In this document: piece by piece, positions 17,089-31,705 of the stretch | Layout of the letters: each line of letters begins with the position of its first letter | Position numbering within the stretch: position 1 is the first letter of the stretch | Assembly: GCF_027913035.1 (NCBI RefSeq) | Contig: NZ_CP115775.1 | Coordinates: 1,054,001 to 1,118,000 of the forward strand | Source: Paracoccus albus | GTDB taxonomy: Bacteria; Pseudomonadota; Alphaproteobacteria; Rhodobacterales; Rhodobacteraceae | Direction of reading: 5' to 3' | DNA: 64,000 bases | Made by a program: the position numbers and the translations under genes | Notes under the pieces: generated by a model | Databases searched by the model: none | Seen by the model: only the letters and a program-made list of their open reading frames with translations | What the model was told of the DNA's origin: nothing

Positions 17089-18312
17089 ATGCGTATTGCG
17101 GTTCTTGGCGGCGACGGATTTGTCGGCTGGCCGACCTCTCTTCATCTGTCCAATCTGGGACATGAGGTCCACATCATCGACAACCTGTCCCGCCGCTGGA
17201 TTGATACCGAGCTGGGCGTCCAGTCGCTGACGCCAATGGATTCGATCCAGGAACGCTGCCGGATCTGGAAACAGGAAACCGGCAACACCATCCATTTCCA
17301 CCTTCTTGACCTCTCGACAGAGTTCGAGCGTCTGAAGCAATGGTTTGCCGAAAACAAACCCGATGCGGTGATCCACTTCGCCGAACAGCGGGCCGCGCCC
17401 TATTCGATGAAATCCGACCGCCACAAGGTTTATACCGTCAACAATAACACCAATGCGACGCATAACGTGTTGGCGGCCTTGGTCGAAACCGGCATCGACG
17501 CGCATCTGGTTCACCTGGGCACGATGGGCGTTTACGGCTATTCCAGCGTCGGTGCACCGATCCCGGAAGGCTACCTGGATATCGAGATTGATACACCCAC
17601 CGGCAAGAAGGCCCAGCAGGTGCTGTATCCGACGCGGCCCGGTTCGGTCTATCACATGACCAAAAGCCTCGATCAGATCATGTTCCAGTTTTATGCGCAG
17701 AATGACGGGCTGCGGATCACCGACCTTCATCAGGGCATTGTCTGGGGCACCCATACCGATCAGACCCGCCGGCATGAACAGTTGATCAACCGGTTCGATT
17801 ATGACGGTGATTACGGCACTGTGCTGAACCGTTTTCTCATTCAGGCGGCAATTGGCTATCCGCTGACGGTGCATGGCACGGGCGGGCAGACGCGGGCCTT
17901 CATCCACATCCAGGACTGCGTGCGCTGTATCGAGCTGGCACTTGCCGATGCGCCCGAGGCAGGTGAGCGGGTGAAGATTTTCAACCAGATGACGGAAACC
18001 CACCGCGTCCGTGACTTGGCCGCAATGGTCGCGCGTCTTGCCGGGGCCAAGGTGATGAACCTGCCAAACCCACGCAAAGAGGCGGCCGAAAACGATCTGA
18101 TCGTCAAGAACGACCAGTTCCTTGCGCTTGGTCTGAACCCGATCACGCTGGAAGAGGGGCTGCTTTCGGAAGTGGTCGATGTGGCGAAGAAATATCAGCA
18201 CCGCATCGACCGCTCTCGCGTGCCGGCAGTGTCCGCCTGGACCAAGGAGATCGCGGCCGAGGTCGATCACGACCCCGAGGCGCATGCGCAGGATGCCCGC
18301 GCGGCGGAGTAG
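17089..18312 (+). CDS. sqdB: UDP-sulfoquinovose synthase
   Basis: Extended SDR-family enzyme of 407 residues that makes UDP-sulfoquinovose, the head-group donor for the sulfolipid SQDG. The NAD-binding start is LGGDGFVGWP. The conserved long insert NLSRRWIDTELGVQSLTPM and IHFAEQRAAPYSM follow, and the catalytic YHMTK is near residue 188 (tyrosine and lysine). The ATG at 17089 is selected because the Rossmann fold starts there. No sqdC, sqdD or sqdA homologue is adjacent, so the glycosyltransferase must lie elsewhere if SQDG is made. Confidence 0.93.
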   Translation: MRIAVLGGDGFVGWPTSLHLSNLGHEVHIIDNLSRRWIDTELGVQSLTPMDSIQERCRIWKQETGNTIHFHLLDLSTEFERLKQWFAENKPDAVIHFAEQRAAPYSMKSDRHKVYTVNNNTNATHNVLAALVETGIDAHLVHLGTMGVYGYSSVGAPIPEGYLDIEIDTPTGKKAQQVLYPTRPGSVYHMTKSLDQIMFQFYAQNDGLRITDLHQGIVWGTHTDQTRRHEQLINRFDYDGDYGTVLNRFLIQAAIGYPLTVHGTGGQTRAFIHIQDCVRCIELALADAPEAGERVKIFNQMTETHRVRDLAAMVARLAGAKVMNLPNPRKEAAENDLIVKNDQFLALGLNPITLEEGLLSEVVDVAKKYQHRIDRSRVPAVSAWTKEIAAEVDHDPEAHAQDARAAE

Positions 18313-18421
18313 ACAGGCGGCGAGGCTGGTCCCCACCCGGAATCAAGGCGCGCAGCGCCGCCGGGCAGCGCCGAACGGCCGTCCGGCGGCGATACAGGAT
18401 AAAATGCTTCGCGCAGATGCA

Positions 18422-18450
18422 GCAGCGTCCACCCGGCGGCCGGACGCTGC
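18422..18450 (+). terminator. Hairpin downstream of sqdB (weak terminator candidate)
   Basis: Perfect 9-bp stem GCAGCGTCC / GGACGCTGC with an 11-base loop, 110 bp past the sqdB stop. The following bases are C-rich with only a CTTTTC some 15 bases on, so it is a poor intrinsic terminator. The 220 bp between sqdB and the convergent TRIC gene hold nothing else recognisable. Confidence 0.35.
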
Positions 18451-18531
18451 CCTCTGTCGCCCCTTTTCGGGACCGGTGCGATGGCACGCAGTCAGGCGAA
18501 GAACCATCTGCAACTGGCCTTATTCGCCGGA

Positions 18532-19188
18532 TCAGCCCCGTGTGCGAGGGGGGCGCGGCTTGTAGGCCGGAAGCGACCATCCCCAGATCAGGGTGCCCGC
18601 GCGAAGCAGGAATACCGCGAAGCCGCCGCCGGTTAGCGCAATTGCTGTCGGCAGGCCGAGCCAGGCCAGCAGCAGCGCGGTTACCGCCCCGCCAAAGGCG
18701 CAGGTCAGATACAGCTCGCTGCCCTTCAGCACCATTGGCACCTCATTGCCGACCACATCGCGCATCAGCCCGCCCATCGTGCCGGTAATGACACCTGCCA
18801 TCACCACGATAACGGGGCCGAATCCCCCGGCTATCGCGACGCCAACACCTGCTGGCACCGCGACCGCCAGTGCCACTGCATCCAGCCAGAGAAGCCAGCG
18901 ATAGCGGCTTTCCAGCATCGGTGCGGTCCAGTAGACGACGAACGCAGCAGCGGCAGCGATCAGGATCAGCTCTGGCTGAGCCACCCAGAAAACCGGGTCG
19001 CGCCCCAGCACCAGATCTCGCAGCGTGCCGCCCCCGACGGCGGTCAGCGCGGCCATGAACACAAACCCGATCATGTCCAGCTGCGCACGGCTGGCGACAA
19101 GCGCCCCGGTCAGCGCAAAGACCAGAACAGAGCCGTAATCGAGCGCCCAGATATAGGTGCCCAGCTTTTCAACTATATCCGGGTTCAT
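18532..19188 (-). CDS. TRIC/UPF0126 family membrane protein (YadS/YicG-like cation channel or glycine transporter)
   Basis: Integral membrane protein of 218 residues with two tandem copies of a three-helix unit. The repeat hallmarks are GGGTLRDLVLGRDPV in the first half (near residue 52) and GTMGGLMRDVVGNEVP in the second (near 137), each with a conserved Gly-Gly and Arg-Asp. Bacterial TRIC homologues conduct monovalent cations; some relatives are linked to glycine transport. The ATG at 19188 has an AGAGGA site. It is the last gene before the IS-remnant region. Confidence 0.88.
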   Translation of the reverse strand: MNPDIVEKLGTYIWALDYGSVLVFALTGALVASRAQLDMIGFVFMAALTAVGGGTLRDLVLGRDPVFWVAQPELILIAAAAAFVVYWTAPMLESRYRWLLWLDAVALAVAVPAGVGVAIAGGFGPVIVVMAGVITGTMGGLMRDVVGNEVPMVLKGSELYLTCAFGGAVTALLLAWLGLPTAIALTGGGFAVFLLRAGTLIWGWSLPAYKPRPPRTRG

Positions 19189-19559
19189 GGCGTCCTCTGA
19201 TGCGGCAGATGTTGGGCTGGCCGCGATCTGCCATGTTTTCGGGCATCAGAAAAGGGGATTGGCCTATTTGGCGGCTTGAAGATTGTTGTTCAGCAATGCA
19301 CGAAACTCTGGCTTGAAGGAGCCGAAATTGCTTCCCGCGCCAATAACCAGTGCTATGTGGTTCAGCTTGCCGAAGCTCCCGTCTCTTATGGTTTCACGGA
19401 TCGTGTTTCGTCAGAGCGGTTGCTGCAGGCTTGTTCGCTCAGCACAAGTGGGACGGCATGTCCGATCATTGCGGCGACGATCGTGACCGAGACGCTCACG
19501 AAATCAAATCCTTATCACTACTTTTTCAGGTGATGATCAGGCTGGAGCGCGATGAGCTT

Positions 19560-19800
19560 TTCATAATGATGACAGTGTCCTGGCGGCGATTTCGCGAATA
19601 GGTCGAGGATGGCCTGCCTGACGGCTGGCATGGTCGGTTGCGGTGGCGGTCCGGGAATTCTTTTTTTCCCGTTCTGCTGCCTTGGGGCGGCGGGATTGCA
19701 GGAAGGCGCAGGCGATCATCTTCATCAAGGCGTGTCGGTGAAGGCCCGTCCGGGACCGGCCCTTCTGGGCGCGGATACTTCTCGACCACTTCGGGAAATC
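19560..19800 (-). pseudogene. Transposase C-terminal remnant, possibly IS701-like, frameshifted
   Basis: On the minus strand one frame reads RHALMKMIACAFLQSRRPKA and then the adjacent frame continues PPPQPTMPAVRQAILDLFA, ending at a stop codon. This resembles the end of IS701-type transposases (hydrophobic ALTMIAxAFLQ stretch followed by a proline-rich tail), broken by a frameshift. No catalytic part is present. Confidence 0.45.
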
Positions 19801-19832
19801 TCACCGACGATATCATCATGCAATAGTTGGAA

Positions 19833-20237
19833 TTACATTTCGACAAGTGATGCCTCCGGCGTCAGCCGGTGGGCCTTCACTTTGCAGGTTTCGATCAGCG
19901 ACGCGATGCGGCCCCAAGACGATTCCGCCTTGGTCATGCCCGGCGAAGAGGGCATTTTTCTGTTGAGAGCGATAGGGCGGATCAGGTTTTCTACCCTCTT
20001 GGAGTCAATCTCGACACGACCGTCGTGCAGGAAGGTCTGCAACCCGTCCCGGTGAGTGTGGATGTAGTTCAGCTTTTCGCTCGGGCGGTATTTGGCGGAG
20101 ATCTTGAGGCGCTGTCCCTGCGACCGGTCGCCGAAGGCGGTTAACAGCGGTATGGTGCGTGCCTGACGGATGGACAGGTAATGCGATTGGCCGGACCACA
20201 GCCGGGTGAGGCGATCGAATGACGTACAACCGATCAC
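19833..20237 (-). pseudogene. IS66-family transposase (TnpC) C-terminal remnant
   Basis: A 134-codon minus-strand frame contains the conserved IS66 segments LNYIHTHRDGLQTFLHDGRV, VENLIRPIALNRK and WGRIASLIETCKV, in the right order, including the catalytic glutamate region. After NRK the expected NALFAGHDEG is garbled (MPSSPGMTKAE), and before ISAKYRPSEK the sequence no longer matches, so the gene is truncated at the front and damaged inside. It is a non-functional relic next to the glycogen operon. Confidence 0.75.
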
Positions 20238-20478
20238 TGGTCCTGGACGTCGAAAATAGTTTGTGCGCGCTTTGGGTGGTTTTCAGCGATGACGATAGCC
20301 AGTGGTCGACGCTGCTGACCTGCTGGTTTCGATCGCCTTGCTGCGCTGCTCTTTGGGGTCAAGCCGGGTTATGCTTGGCCGGAAGTTGATCGTATCGCGC
20401 GCAATTCGCCTGCATGACTTTGCGCCTGTTTGTATCGAACCCGTGCCACATATGTCCGCAGACAGGGTACTTGCTGCC

Positions 20479-24203
<3,725 letters not shown>

Positions 24204-24210
24204 AGAGCTT

Positions 24211-25689
24211 TCAGCGTCCGGTCAACCTGTCATAGAGCGCCGCATATTCGCGGGCCGAGGCGTCCCATCCGACCGGATGGGCCATCGCCCTTGCGACCAT
24301 CCGCTGCCAGATATCCTGTTGGCCGTAAAGGTCTGAAACCTTTTGCAACGCAAGCTTCAGCGCATCGGCGGTAACTGGCGCGAATTGCACCCCCGTTGCC
24401 ACCTGATCGCGCAATGCCGCGACATTGGCGTCGATCACAGAATCCGCCAGCCCGCCCGTCCGCGCCACCAGCGGCAGGGCGCCATAGGCCAGACCATACA
24501 TCTGGGTCAGACCGCTGGGTTCGAACCGCGAGGGAACAAGGACGACATCGGCGCCAGCAAACATGCGGTGCGACATTGCCTCATCATAGCCGATATGGAC
24601 CCCGATCCGACCCGGCCAGCGTGCGGCGGCGCGAAGGTAGCCCTCCTGCAGATCCGGCTCTCCCGTGCCAAGAACCGCAAGCTGACCGCCCCGTGCGACA
24701 AGGCCGGGCAGGCATTCCAGCAGCAGGTCCAGACCCTTTTGCCGGGTCAGCCGGCTGACCACGATGAAAACAGGGCCGCCGTTGTCGTCCAGGCCGAATT
24801 CCTCTCGTAAAGCCGCTGTGCAGGCCTGTTTACCCGACATATCGTCTGCCGAATACCGCGAGGGGATCAGTGGATCGGTTGCGGGGCTCCAAACCGCCAG
24901 ATCGACGCCGTTGAGGATGCCGGTCATCGCATCGCCGCGCGCACGGATGACACCTTCAAGACCGAACCCGAATTCCGGCGTGGTCAGTTCCACAGCATAG
25001 CTTGGAGACACAGTGGAAATCGCATCGGCATATACCAGCCCGGCTTTCAGCGTCGAGACCTTGCCCCAGTATTCATAACCCTCTGGCGTGAAGCCCGCGG
25101 GTGGCAGGCGAAGCTCGTCCACTGCCCGAGCAGAGGCGACGCCCTGAAAGGCAATGTTGTGAATCGTCATGACCGAAGGCAAAGCGTCCTGCGCCCAAAG
25201 CGGCGCCAGACCGGCCTGCCAGTCATGGGCGTGCAGCAGATCGGGCTGCCAGCCATCCGAAAGACCCCGCTTGGAAATCTCTGCTGCAGCCCAGCCGAGC
25301 GCGGCAAAGCGCCGGGGGTTGTCCGGCCAGTCCGTTCCGCTTTCATCAAGGTAGGGCGATCCGGCACGATCAAACAGATGCGGCGCATCGAGCAAAAGCA
25401 GATCAAGTCCCGCCGCCTTGCCGCCCAGCACCCTTGCCGGACCGCCGAACAGATCGTTATCGGACCAAAGTTCTGCGCCGGCCTCCAGTTTCTCCAACAG
25501 TCCGCGATAGGCGGGGATCAGCGTGCGAAGTTGCCAGCCAAGGGGCGACAGTGCAGATGGCAAAGCGCCGACCACATCGGCCAGACCGCCGGTCTTGACC
25601 AGCGGAGCACATTCGGACGCGACCGATAGGACGCGGCCGGTGAGCGGTGCGGGTTTGACGGGTTTTCGCACTGCCGGTGCCTTTGTCAT
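24211..25689 (-). CDS. glgA: Glycogen synthase (ADP-glucose dependent, GT5)
   Basis: GT5 glycosyltransferase, 492 residues. The ADP-glucose-binding signature [16 protein letters not shown] is near residue 32, preceded by a short basic extension of about 18 residues rich in proline and lysine that many GlgA proteins lack. Further landmarks: [36 protein letters not shown] and the C-terminal [18 protein letters not shown] with the catalytic glutamate. It overlaps glgC by 4 bp. Confidence 0.95.
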   Translation of the reverse strand: MTKAPAVRKPVKPAPLTGRVLSVASECAPLVKTGGLADVVGALPSALSPLGWQLRTLIPAYRGLLEKLEAGAELWSDNDLFGGPARVLGGKAAGLDLLLLDAPHLFDRAGSPYLDESGTDWPDNPRRFAALGWAAAEISKRGLSDGWQPDLLHAHDWQAGLAPLWAQDALPSVMTIHNIAFQGVASARAVDELRLPPAGFTPEGYEYWGKVSTLKAGLVYADAISTVSPSYAVELTTPEFGFGLEGVIRARGDAMTGILNGVDLAVWSPATDPLIPSRYSADDMSGKQACTAALREEFGLDDNGGPVFIVVSRLTRQKGLDLLLECLPGLVARGGQLAVLGTGEPDLQEGYLRAAARWPGRIGVHIGYDEAMSHRMFAGADVVLVPSRFEPSGLTQMYGLAYGALPLVARTGGLADSVIDANVAALRDQVATGVQFAPVTADALKLALQKVSDLYGQQDIWQRMVARAMAHPVGWDASAREYAALYDRLTGR

Positions 25690-26954
25690 GCCGAGGCTGC
25701 CATGCGATCCAGCATGGCCTGCGTGATCAGCGTCACCCCGCCTTCACTTACACGGAACCACTTCGCATCCTCTTCCGGGTCCTCGCCCACGATCAATCCT
25801 TCGGGGATATCGACGCCGCGATCCACGACGACATTGGTCAGCTGAACGTGGCGGCCAATATTCACATATGGCAGCGCCACCACCGATTTAAGCGAGGAAT
25901 AGCTGTTCGCCTTCACGCCGGTGAACAGCAGAGAGTTCCTCACCTCGGATCCGGAGATAATGCACCCGCCTGACACCATCGAACTGACGGCATGACCCCG
26001 CCGGTCCTCGTCGTCGTGAATGAACTTCGCCGGTGGCGTGATCTCGGCGTAGGTCCAGATCGGCCAGTCGCGGTCATACAGGTCCAACTCGGGCGAGAAA
26101 TCGGTCAGGTCGATATTCGCCCGCCAGAACGCATCGATCGTTCCCACATCGCGCCAATATGCCGGAGCTTCCGGGCTGGAGCGAACGCAACTGTCGGTAA
26201 AGCGATGCGCAACAGCTTTGCCGTTCATCACAATCTCCGGGATCAGGTCATGTCCAAAATCATGGCTGGAATTGGCGTCGCCGGAATCCTTGCGCAGCAA
26301 CTCGCGCAGGAACTTCCAGTCGAATACATAGATTCCCATCGAGGCCAGCGTCGAATCCGGATCATCCGGCATTCCCGGCGGGTCCTTCGGCTTTTCAAGG
26401 AAGGAAACGATCCGCCCATCCGCATCAACATCCATTACCCCAAAGGCCGAGGCCTCGGCCCGCGGCACGGTCAGGCAGCCCACCGTCACATCGGCGCCGC
26501 TGTCGACATGCTGTTGCAGCATCAGTTCGTAGTCCATCTTGTAGATGTGATCACCGGCCAGAACGATCAGGTAGTCCACGTCATAGCTGTCGATAATGTG
26601 TATGTTCTGTGCCACCGCATCGGCGGTGCCGCGATACCAGTTTTCTTCGTCCATCTGTTGGGACGCCGGCAGTATGTCCAGAAATTCATTCCGCACGGAC
26701 CTGAAGAAGGACCAGCCCCGGTTCAGGTGCCGGATCAGGCTGTGCGCCTTGTATTGCGTGGCCACCGCCATTTTACGGATGCCAGAGTTCAGCGCATTGG
26801 ACAGGGCAAAGTCGATGATGCGGGACTTTCCGCCGAAATAGACGGCAGGTTTCGCGCGCCGGTCCGTGAGTTCTTTCAAGCGAGAGCCGCGTCCACCGGC
26901 CAGAACATAAGCCATCGCACGCGAAGACAGGCGATGCGGTCTTTGTGAAGTCAT
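25686..26954 (-). CDS. glgC: Glucose-1-phosphate adenylyltransferase (ADP-glucose pyrophosphorylase)
   Basis: Makes ADP-glucose from ATP and glucose 1-phosphate, the committed and allosterically controlled step of glycogen synthesis; 422 residues. The start at 26954 follows a GGAGG site; a longer frame to 26972 has none. Motifs: [20 protein letters not shown] near residue 17, [34 protein letters not shown] and the substrate-binding FLEKPKDPP near 197. The C-terminus holds the left-handed beta-helix repeats used for tetramer regulation. Confidence 0.96.
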   Translation of the reverse strand: MTSQRPHRLSSRAMAYVLAGGRGSRLKELTDRRAKPAVYFGGKSRIIDFALSNALNSGIRKMAVATQYKAHSLIRHLNRGWSFFRSVRNEFLDILPASQQMDEENWYRGTADAVAQNIHIIDSYDVDYLIVLAGDHIYKMDYELMLQQHVDSGADVTVGCLTVPRAEASAFGVMDVDADGRIVSFLEKPKDPPGMPDDPDSTLASMGIYVFDWKFLRELLRKDSGDANSSHDFGHDLIPEIVMNGKAVAHRFTDSCVRSSPEAPAYWRDVGTIDAFWRANIDLTDFSPELDLYDRDWPIWTYAEITPPAKFIHDDEDRRGHAVSSMVSGGCIISGSEVRNSLLFTGVKANSYSSLKSVVALPYVNIGRHVQLTNVVVDRGVDIPEGLIVGEDPEEDAKWFRVSEGGVTLITQAMLDRMAASA

Positions 26955-26980
26955 GGGTTTCCTCCCCCCCAAAGGTGAAA

Positions 26981-29215
26981 TCAGGCGGCCTCGTAAATCA
27001 GCACAGAAAGCGGCGGCAGGTCGACAAGCGCAGACTGGTCATAGCCTTGCCATTCATCACCATCCGCCGTCAGAATTTCAGATGTTGCCATGTTGGAGCC
27101 GCCGTAAACGCCAGCATCGCTGTTCAGTCGCAAACGCCATTTACCATCGCGCGGCAGTCCTATTCGCCAGCCGTGGCGCGGGACGGGTGTAAAGTTGCAG
27201 ATGGCCACCACAGGCGCGTCGCCTTCTTCGCCGTAACGGGCATAGGCAAGGACGGATTCCTGTGCCGCGCCCCCTTCGATCCAGCCGAAACCTTCCGGCG
27301 CATTATCGCGCCGGTGCAGCGCGGGCAGTTCGCGGTACAGACCATTCAGGTCGCGGATCAGCGATTGCACGCCCTTGTGGCGCGGATCGTCCAGCAGATG
27401 CCAGTCCAGTGACGTGTCGTGGTTCCATTCCTTCCACTGCGCAAATTCGCAGCCCATGAACAGCAGCTTCTTGCCCGGATGCGTCCACATGAAGCCGTAA
27501 TAGGCCCGAAGATTCGCAAACTTCTGCCAGACATCGCCGGGCATCTTCTCGATCATAGAGCCTTTTCCGTGGACCACCTCATCATGGCTGATCGGCAAGA
27601 TGAAATTTTCAGAAAAGGCATAGACCAGTCCGAAGGTCAGCTGGCTGTGGTGGTGACTGCGATGGACGGGCTCGTGCTTGATGTAATCCAGCGTGTCATT
27701 CATCCAGCCCATGTTCCATTTGAACCCGAAGCCAAGGCCGCCGCCATCGACCGGTCGCGACACGCCGGGAAATGCGGTGGATTCCTCGGCAACCGTCATG
27801 ATGCCCGGCACTTGGCCATAAGCGACCGTGTTGACGTTGCGCAGAAACTCTATCGCTTCCAGATTTTCGCGGCCGCCGTGGATATTCGGCACCCATTCAC
27901 CTGCCTTGCGCGAATAGTCGCGATAGAGCATCGAAGCGACAGCATCCACGCGCAACCCGTCGATATGGTATTCCTCCAACCAGTACAGCGCGTTGGCGGT
28001 CAGGTAGTTTGAAACCTCTCGTCGTCCATAATTGTAGATCAGGGTGTTCCAGTCCTGATGGAACCCCTCGCGCGGGTCGGCATGTTCATAAAGCGCCGTG
28101 CCGTCGAAGCGGGCAAGCCCGTGGGCGTCGGACGGGAAATGCCCCGGCACCCAGTCCAGCAACACGCCGATCCCTGCCGCATGGGCGGCGTCGATCAGGG
28201 CGCGGAATTCGTCGGGCGTGCCAAAGCGGATCGTCGGCGCATACAGCCCGACCGGCTGGTACCCCCAGGATCCGTCAAAGGGAAACTCGGAAACCGGCAG
28301 CAATTCCAGATGGGTGAATCCCATATCGACGACATAGGGGATCAGGGACTTCGCATGTTCCAGATAAGACAGCGGCCGGTTGCCATCCTCTGCCACCCGA
28401 CGCCAGCTTCCCAGATGGACCTCATAGATAGAGATCGGGGCGGCAACGTTCTGGGCGACTGCGCGGTCAGCCATCCATGTCGCATCTTGCCAGTCATGAT
28501 CCTGAATGTCGCGCACGACAGAAGCCGTGGCCGGCGGATGTTCCGCGCCAAAGCCAACCGGATCGGCCTTCTGGGGCAGGGGCTCGCCATGTGCCCCGGT
28601 AATCGCGTATTTATAGGACGCGCCCGCACCGATATGCGGGATGAAGATTTCCCACACCCCGGTCGATCCGCGCCGCCGCATCCCATGCCTGCGAGCGTCC
28701 CAATTGTTGAAATCGCCCAGCAAGGCCACACGTCGGGCATTTGGCGCCCAGACAGCAAAATGCACCCCGTCGACGCCCTGATGCGTCATGACATGCGCGC
28801 CCAGCACCCGCCAAAGTTGGCGATGCGTGCCTTCACCGATCAGATGTTCGTCGATCTCGCCAAGCACCGGGGAAAAGCGATAGGCGTCCTCATACTCCCA
28901 CTCATTGTCGCTGTCTTTGCCTCGCAGCAGATAGGGGGCCAGTTCGGGCATGATGCCGATGAACAGGCCCGGTGCATCATCGACCGGATCCATCGGATAG
29001 ATCCCCTTGATCGTGGCAAGCGACATTTCGGCGGCACCATGATCCAGTGCCAGAACGCGCCAGCCGTCGCCATGCGGATGCGGACCCAGCAAAGTAAAAG
29101 GCTCAGTCTCGCGCCCGTCGGCAAGCGCGCGGGCCCGCTCGGGCAAAAGGGCGGTGCGTCGGCCCTCAGCGTCCTCAGCCTGCCACGAGACCGAGTTCCT
29201 GTGCCGTTTGATCAT
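26981..29215 (-). CDS. glgB: 1,4-alpha-glucan branching enzyme
   Basis: Protein of 744 residues introducing alpha-1,6 branches. Two N-terminal beta domains (the second CBM48: [20 protein letters not shown]) precede the GH13 barrel. Catalytic landmarks: [29 protein letters not shown] (nucleophile aspartate), [14 protein letters not shown] (glutamate) and [15 protein letters not shown] (aspartate). The ATG at 29215 with a GAGGGGG site is preferred to a TTG at 29230. This start lies inside the end of glgP, so the two coding regions overlap by 41 bp. Confidence 0.94.
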   Translation of the reverse strand: MIKRHRNSVSWQAEDAEGRRTALLPERARALADGRETEPFTLLGPHPHGDGWRVLALDHGAAEMSLATIKGIYPMDPVDDAPGLFIGIMPELAPYLLRGKDSDNEWEYEDAYRFSPVLGEIDEHLIGEGTHRQLWRVLGAHVMTHQGVDGVHFAVWAPNARRVALLGDFNNWDARRHGMRRRGSTGVWEIFIPHIGAGASYKYAITGAHGEPLPQKADPVGFGAEHPPATASVVRDIQDHDWQDATWMADRAVAQNVAAPISIYEVHLGSWRRVAEDGNRPLSYLEHAKSLIPYVVDMGFTHLELLPVSEFPFDGSWGYQPVGLYAPTIRFGTPDEFRALIDAAHAAGIGVLLDWVPGHFPSDAHGLARFDGTALYEHADPREGFHQDWNTLIYNYGRREVSNYLTANALYWLEEYHIDGLRVDAVASMLYRDYSRKAGEWVPNIHGGRENLEAIEFLRNVNTVAYGQVPGIMTVAEESTAFPGVSRPVDGGGLGFGFKWNMGWMNDTLDYIKHEPVHRSHHHSQLTFGLVYAFSENFILPISHDEVVHGKGSMIEKMPGDVWQKFANLRAYYGFMWTHPGKKLLFMGCEFAQWKEWNHDTSLDWHLLDDPRHKGVQSLIRDLNGLYRELPALHRRDNAPEGFGWIEGGAAQESVLAYARYGEEGDAPVVAICNFTPVPRHGWRIGLPRDGKWRLRLNSDAGVYGGSNMATSEILTADGDEWQGYDQSALVDLPPLSVLIYEAA

Positions 29216-31616
29216 CGCGTGCCCCCTCAATCTTCCAGATCTTACCCATATATTCCCGGACCGAGCGATCGGATGAGAACCAACCCATACGCGCGGTATT
29301 CAGCGCAGCCATGCGGTTCCATGCCTGCTTGTTCCCATATGAGGCATCAATGAGCTTCTGAGTCGATTGGTAATCGGCAAAATCGGAGCAGACGAGATAG
29401 GTGTCCCAATTCGTCAGAATATCGACAAGGCGACCGTAGCGCGCCGGGTCACCACCAAATGTACCAAGTGCGATCAGACTGATGGCGCGTGACAACGCAG
29501 CCGAATCTGCAATCGCCTTGCGGGCATGGTCTGGTACCTGGCGGCGGGCCTCGACCTGCTCTGTCGTCATGCCGAACAGAAAGAAGTTTTCGGCCCCGAC
29601 ATGCTCGCGGATTTCGACATTCGCCCCGTCCAGCGTGCCAATGGTCAGCGCACCGTTCAGTGAAAGCTTCATATTGCCCGTGCCCGAGGCTTCCTTGCCC
29701 GCCGTTGAAATCTGCTCTGACAGATCAGCCGCCGGGATCAGCCGTACCGCCATCGAAACATTGTAATTCGGCGGATAGACCACCATCAGGCGGCCTTTCA
29801 TCAGTGGATCGTTGTTCACGACCGCAGCGACGTCATTAATCAGATGAATAATTTCCTTGGCAACAGCATAGCCCGGTGCCGCCTTGCCGCCGAATATCTT
29901 GACGCGGGGCTGCCAGTCGGCATCGGGGTTCTGGCGGATTTCATCCCAGCGAGCGATGGTTTCCAGCACGTTCAGCAACTGGCGTTTATATTCGTGAATG
30001 CGCTTGATCTGCACATCGAAGATCGCCTCGGGATCGGGCGTCAATCCGATGGTTTCGCCCAGCCAGTTGGACAGCGCCACCTTGTTGTGACGCTTCGCAG
30101 CCGCATAACGGTCGAGCCAGCCGTTGTCGCTGACATGGGCCTCCAGCCCGGTCAGCTGGTCGAGGTGGTTGACCCAATCCTCTGAGCCCAGCGTCTCCGT
30201 TATCAGACCCGATAGTGCCGGATTGGCCGAATAAAGCCAGCGGCGCGGCGTCACGCCATTGGTGACGTTGACGATACGGTCGGGATGCAGCGCGTTCAGA
30301 TCGTGAAAAACCGATTCCTTCATCAGGTCGGTGTGCAGCGCGGATACGCCGTTCACATGACCCGACTGCATGAAGGCCAGCGTTCCCATATGCACAGAGC
30401 CATGGTGGATCGCCGAAAGCTCCCAAGGGCGGGACGGGTTGCGGCGCTTGTGGTGGTCGTCGATCCGCTCCACCAGATCCATGTGGCGCGGCAGGACCTT
30501 CCGGAAAAGCCCTTCGGACCAAGCTTCCAACGCTTCGGGCAGAAGGGTGTGGTTGGTATAGTTCAACACGCGCACGGCCATATCGGCGGCATCGTCGAAC
30601 GGCTGGTCGAAATCGTCGATAAGCACACGCACAAGTTCCGCACCAGCAATGGCCGGATGCGTGTCGTTCATCTGTATCGCCACGCGATCGGGCAGTCGGG
30701 CGATGGGCTCGCCGCCCTGCGCGAAGCGGCGCATGATGTCGCGGACAGAGGCGGCGGTGAAGAAATATTCCTGCTTCAGCCGGAGTTCCTTGCCGGCTTC
30801 CGTCGAATCGTCGGGATACAGAACACGGGTGATCGTCCGGGCCAGCGACTCTGCCACGCCAGCGGCGACATATTCGCCGCGATTGAACCGTTCGAGGTCG
30901 AATTCCTGCACCGGCTTGCCTGACCAGAGGCGCAGTGTGTTGGCCCATTTCCCGCGCCAGCCGACAATGGGCATGTCATAGGCTGCGGCGATGACACTTT
31001 CTTCCGGATGCCAGACCTTTTTCGGTCCGTCCCCTTCGATCCAACCGCCGAAGCCGATCTCATAGGCTGCCTCGGGGCGCTCAAACTCCCACGGGTTGCG
31101 GGATTTCAGCCAGCTTTCGGCGGTTTCGACCTGTCGGCCGTGATCGAATCTCTGCCGGAACAGCCCGTGCTCATAGCGCAGGCCGTAGCCATAGGCGGGG
31201 CAACCCACCGTCGCCATGCTTTCCATATAGCAGGCCGCCAGTCGGCCCAGCCCGCCATTGCCAAGCGCGGCTTCGGGTTCATTATGGATCACCTCGTCAT
31301 AATCCACGCCGAAACCTTTCAGTGCCCCGCGCGCGGCATCGTCCAGACCCAGATTGACGACCGAATCTTCCAGCAGGCGACCGATCAGGAATTCCATCGA
31401 AAGATAATGAACCCGCTTCAGCCCGCGTCCGTAAATCGCACGGGTCGAGGCAAACCACGGCTCGACAATCCGGTCGCGTACGGCCAGAGACAATGCGACC
31501 CGCCAGTCATGCAAAGAAGCATGTGCCGCATCCTTGCCGATGGAATAGACCAGATGATCCTGAATCGACTGGCCGAGTTCCTTGGGGCTGGCGCTGACCG
31601 CTGGCTGTGTCATCAT
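29175..31616 (-). CDS. glgP: Glycogen/maltodextrin phosphorylase
   Basis: PLP enzyme of 813 residues releasing glucose 1-phosphate from glycogen. Landmarks: [13 protein letters not shown] near residue 70, [16 protein letters not shown] near 120, and the pyridoxal-lysine region [20 protein letters not shown] near 645 with the lysine after NM. The start is chosen at the ATG at 31616 ([15 protein letters not shown]); the open frame extends to 31739 but would run under the divergent alpha-glucosidase. It is the first gene of the glgPBCAX-pgm operon. Confidence 0.94.
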   Translation of the reverse strand: MMTQPAVSASPKELGQSIQDHLVYSIGKDAAHASLHDWRVALSLAVRDRIVEPWFASTRAIYGRGLKRVHYLSMEFLIGRLLEDSVVNLGLDDAARGALKGFGVDYDEVIHNEPEAALGNGGLGRLAACYMESMATVGCPAYGYGLRYEHGLFRQRFDHGRQVETAESWLKSRNPWEFERPEAAYEIGFGGWIEGDGPKKVWHPEESVIAAAYDMPIVGWRGKWANTLRLWSGKPVQEFDLERFNRGEYVAAGVAESLARTITRVLYPDDSTEAGKELRLKQEYFFTAASVRDIMRRFAQGGEPIARLPDRVAIQMNDTHPAIAGAELVRVLIDDFDQPFDDAADMAVRVLNYTNHTLLPEALEAWSEGLFRKVLPRHMDLVERIDDHHKRRNPSRPWELSAIHHGSVHMGTLAFMQSGHVNGVSALHTDLMKESVFHDLNALHPDRIVNVTNGVTPRRWLYSANPALSGLITETLGSEDWVNHLDQLTGLEAHVSDNGWLDRYAAAKRHNKVALSNWLGETIGLTPDPEAIFDVQIKRIHEYKRQLLNVLETIARWDEIRQNPDADWQPRVKIFGGKAAPGYAVAKEIIHLINDVAAVVNNDPLMKGRLMVVYPPNYNVSMAVRLIPAADLSEQISTAGKEASGTGNMKLSLNGALTIGTLDGANVEIREHVGAENFFLFGMTTEQVEARRQVPDHARKAIADSAALSRAISLIALGTFGGDPARYGRLVDILTNWDTYLVCSDFADYQSTQKLIDASYGNKQAWNRMAALNTARMGWFSSDRSVREYMGKIWKIEGARDDQTAQELGLVAG

Positions 31617-31705
31617 GGCGTTCCGTATGTCTGATATGTTAGCGGCAACATTACGGCGGAGCGTCGTCGTATTCAATGGTTCGAAAGCGCGGTGGAGGTG
31701 TGACG
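31617..31705. promoter_or_regulatory. Divergent promoter region, glg operon / alpha-glucosidase
   Basis: Only 89 bp separate the glgP start (minus) from the alpha-glucosidase start (plus), so promoters for both must lie here or inside the 5' ends. AT-richer bases around 31630-31650 (TATGTTAGC on the plus strand) are a candidate -10 zone, but no convincing pair of hexamers or operator palindrome stands out. Confidence 0.45.

Larger units (their letters stand above)
19189..20478. mobile_element. Decayed insertion-sequence region without an intact gene
   Basis: About 1.29 kb between the TRIC gene and pgm. Short ORFs in all frames look like fragments; two transposase remnants can be recognised on the minus strand (listed separately). 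The stretch 19270-19530 carries an 85-codon plus-strand ORF (19276-19533) that I do not recognise and that has no clear ribosome site. The stretch 20240-20478 has no convincing ORF. I did not find terminal inverted repeats or target duplications by eye. Confidence 0.7.

Noticed and set aside
18143..18580. 145-codon minus-strand ORF between sqdB and the TRIC gene
   Set aside because: Arginine/proline-rich translation typical of a non-coding GC-rich frame; it overlaps both flanking genes.
28058..29353. 431-codon plus-strand ORF opposite glgB
   Set aside because: Antisense shadow of glgB with no recognisable protein features.
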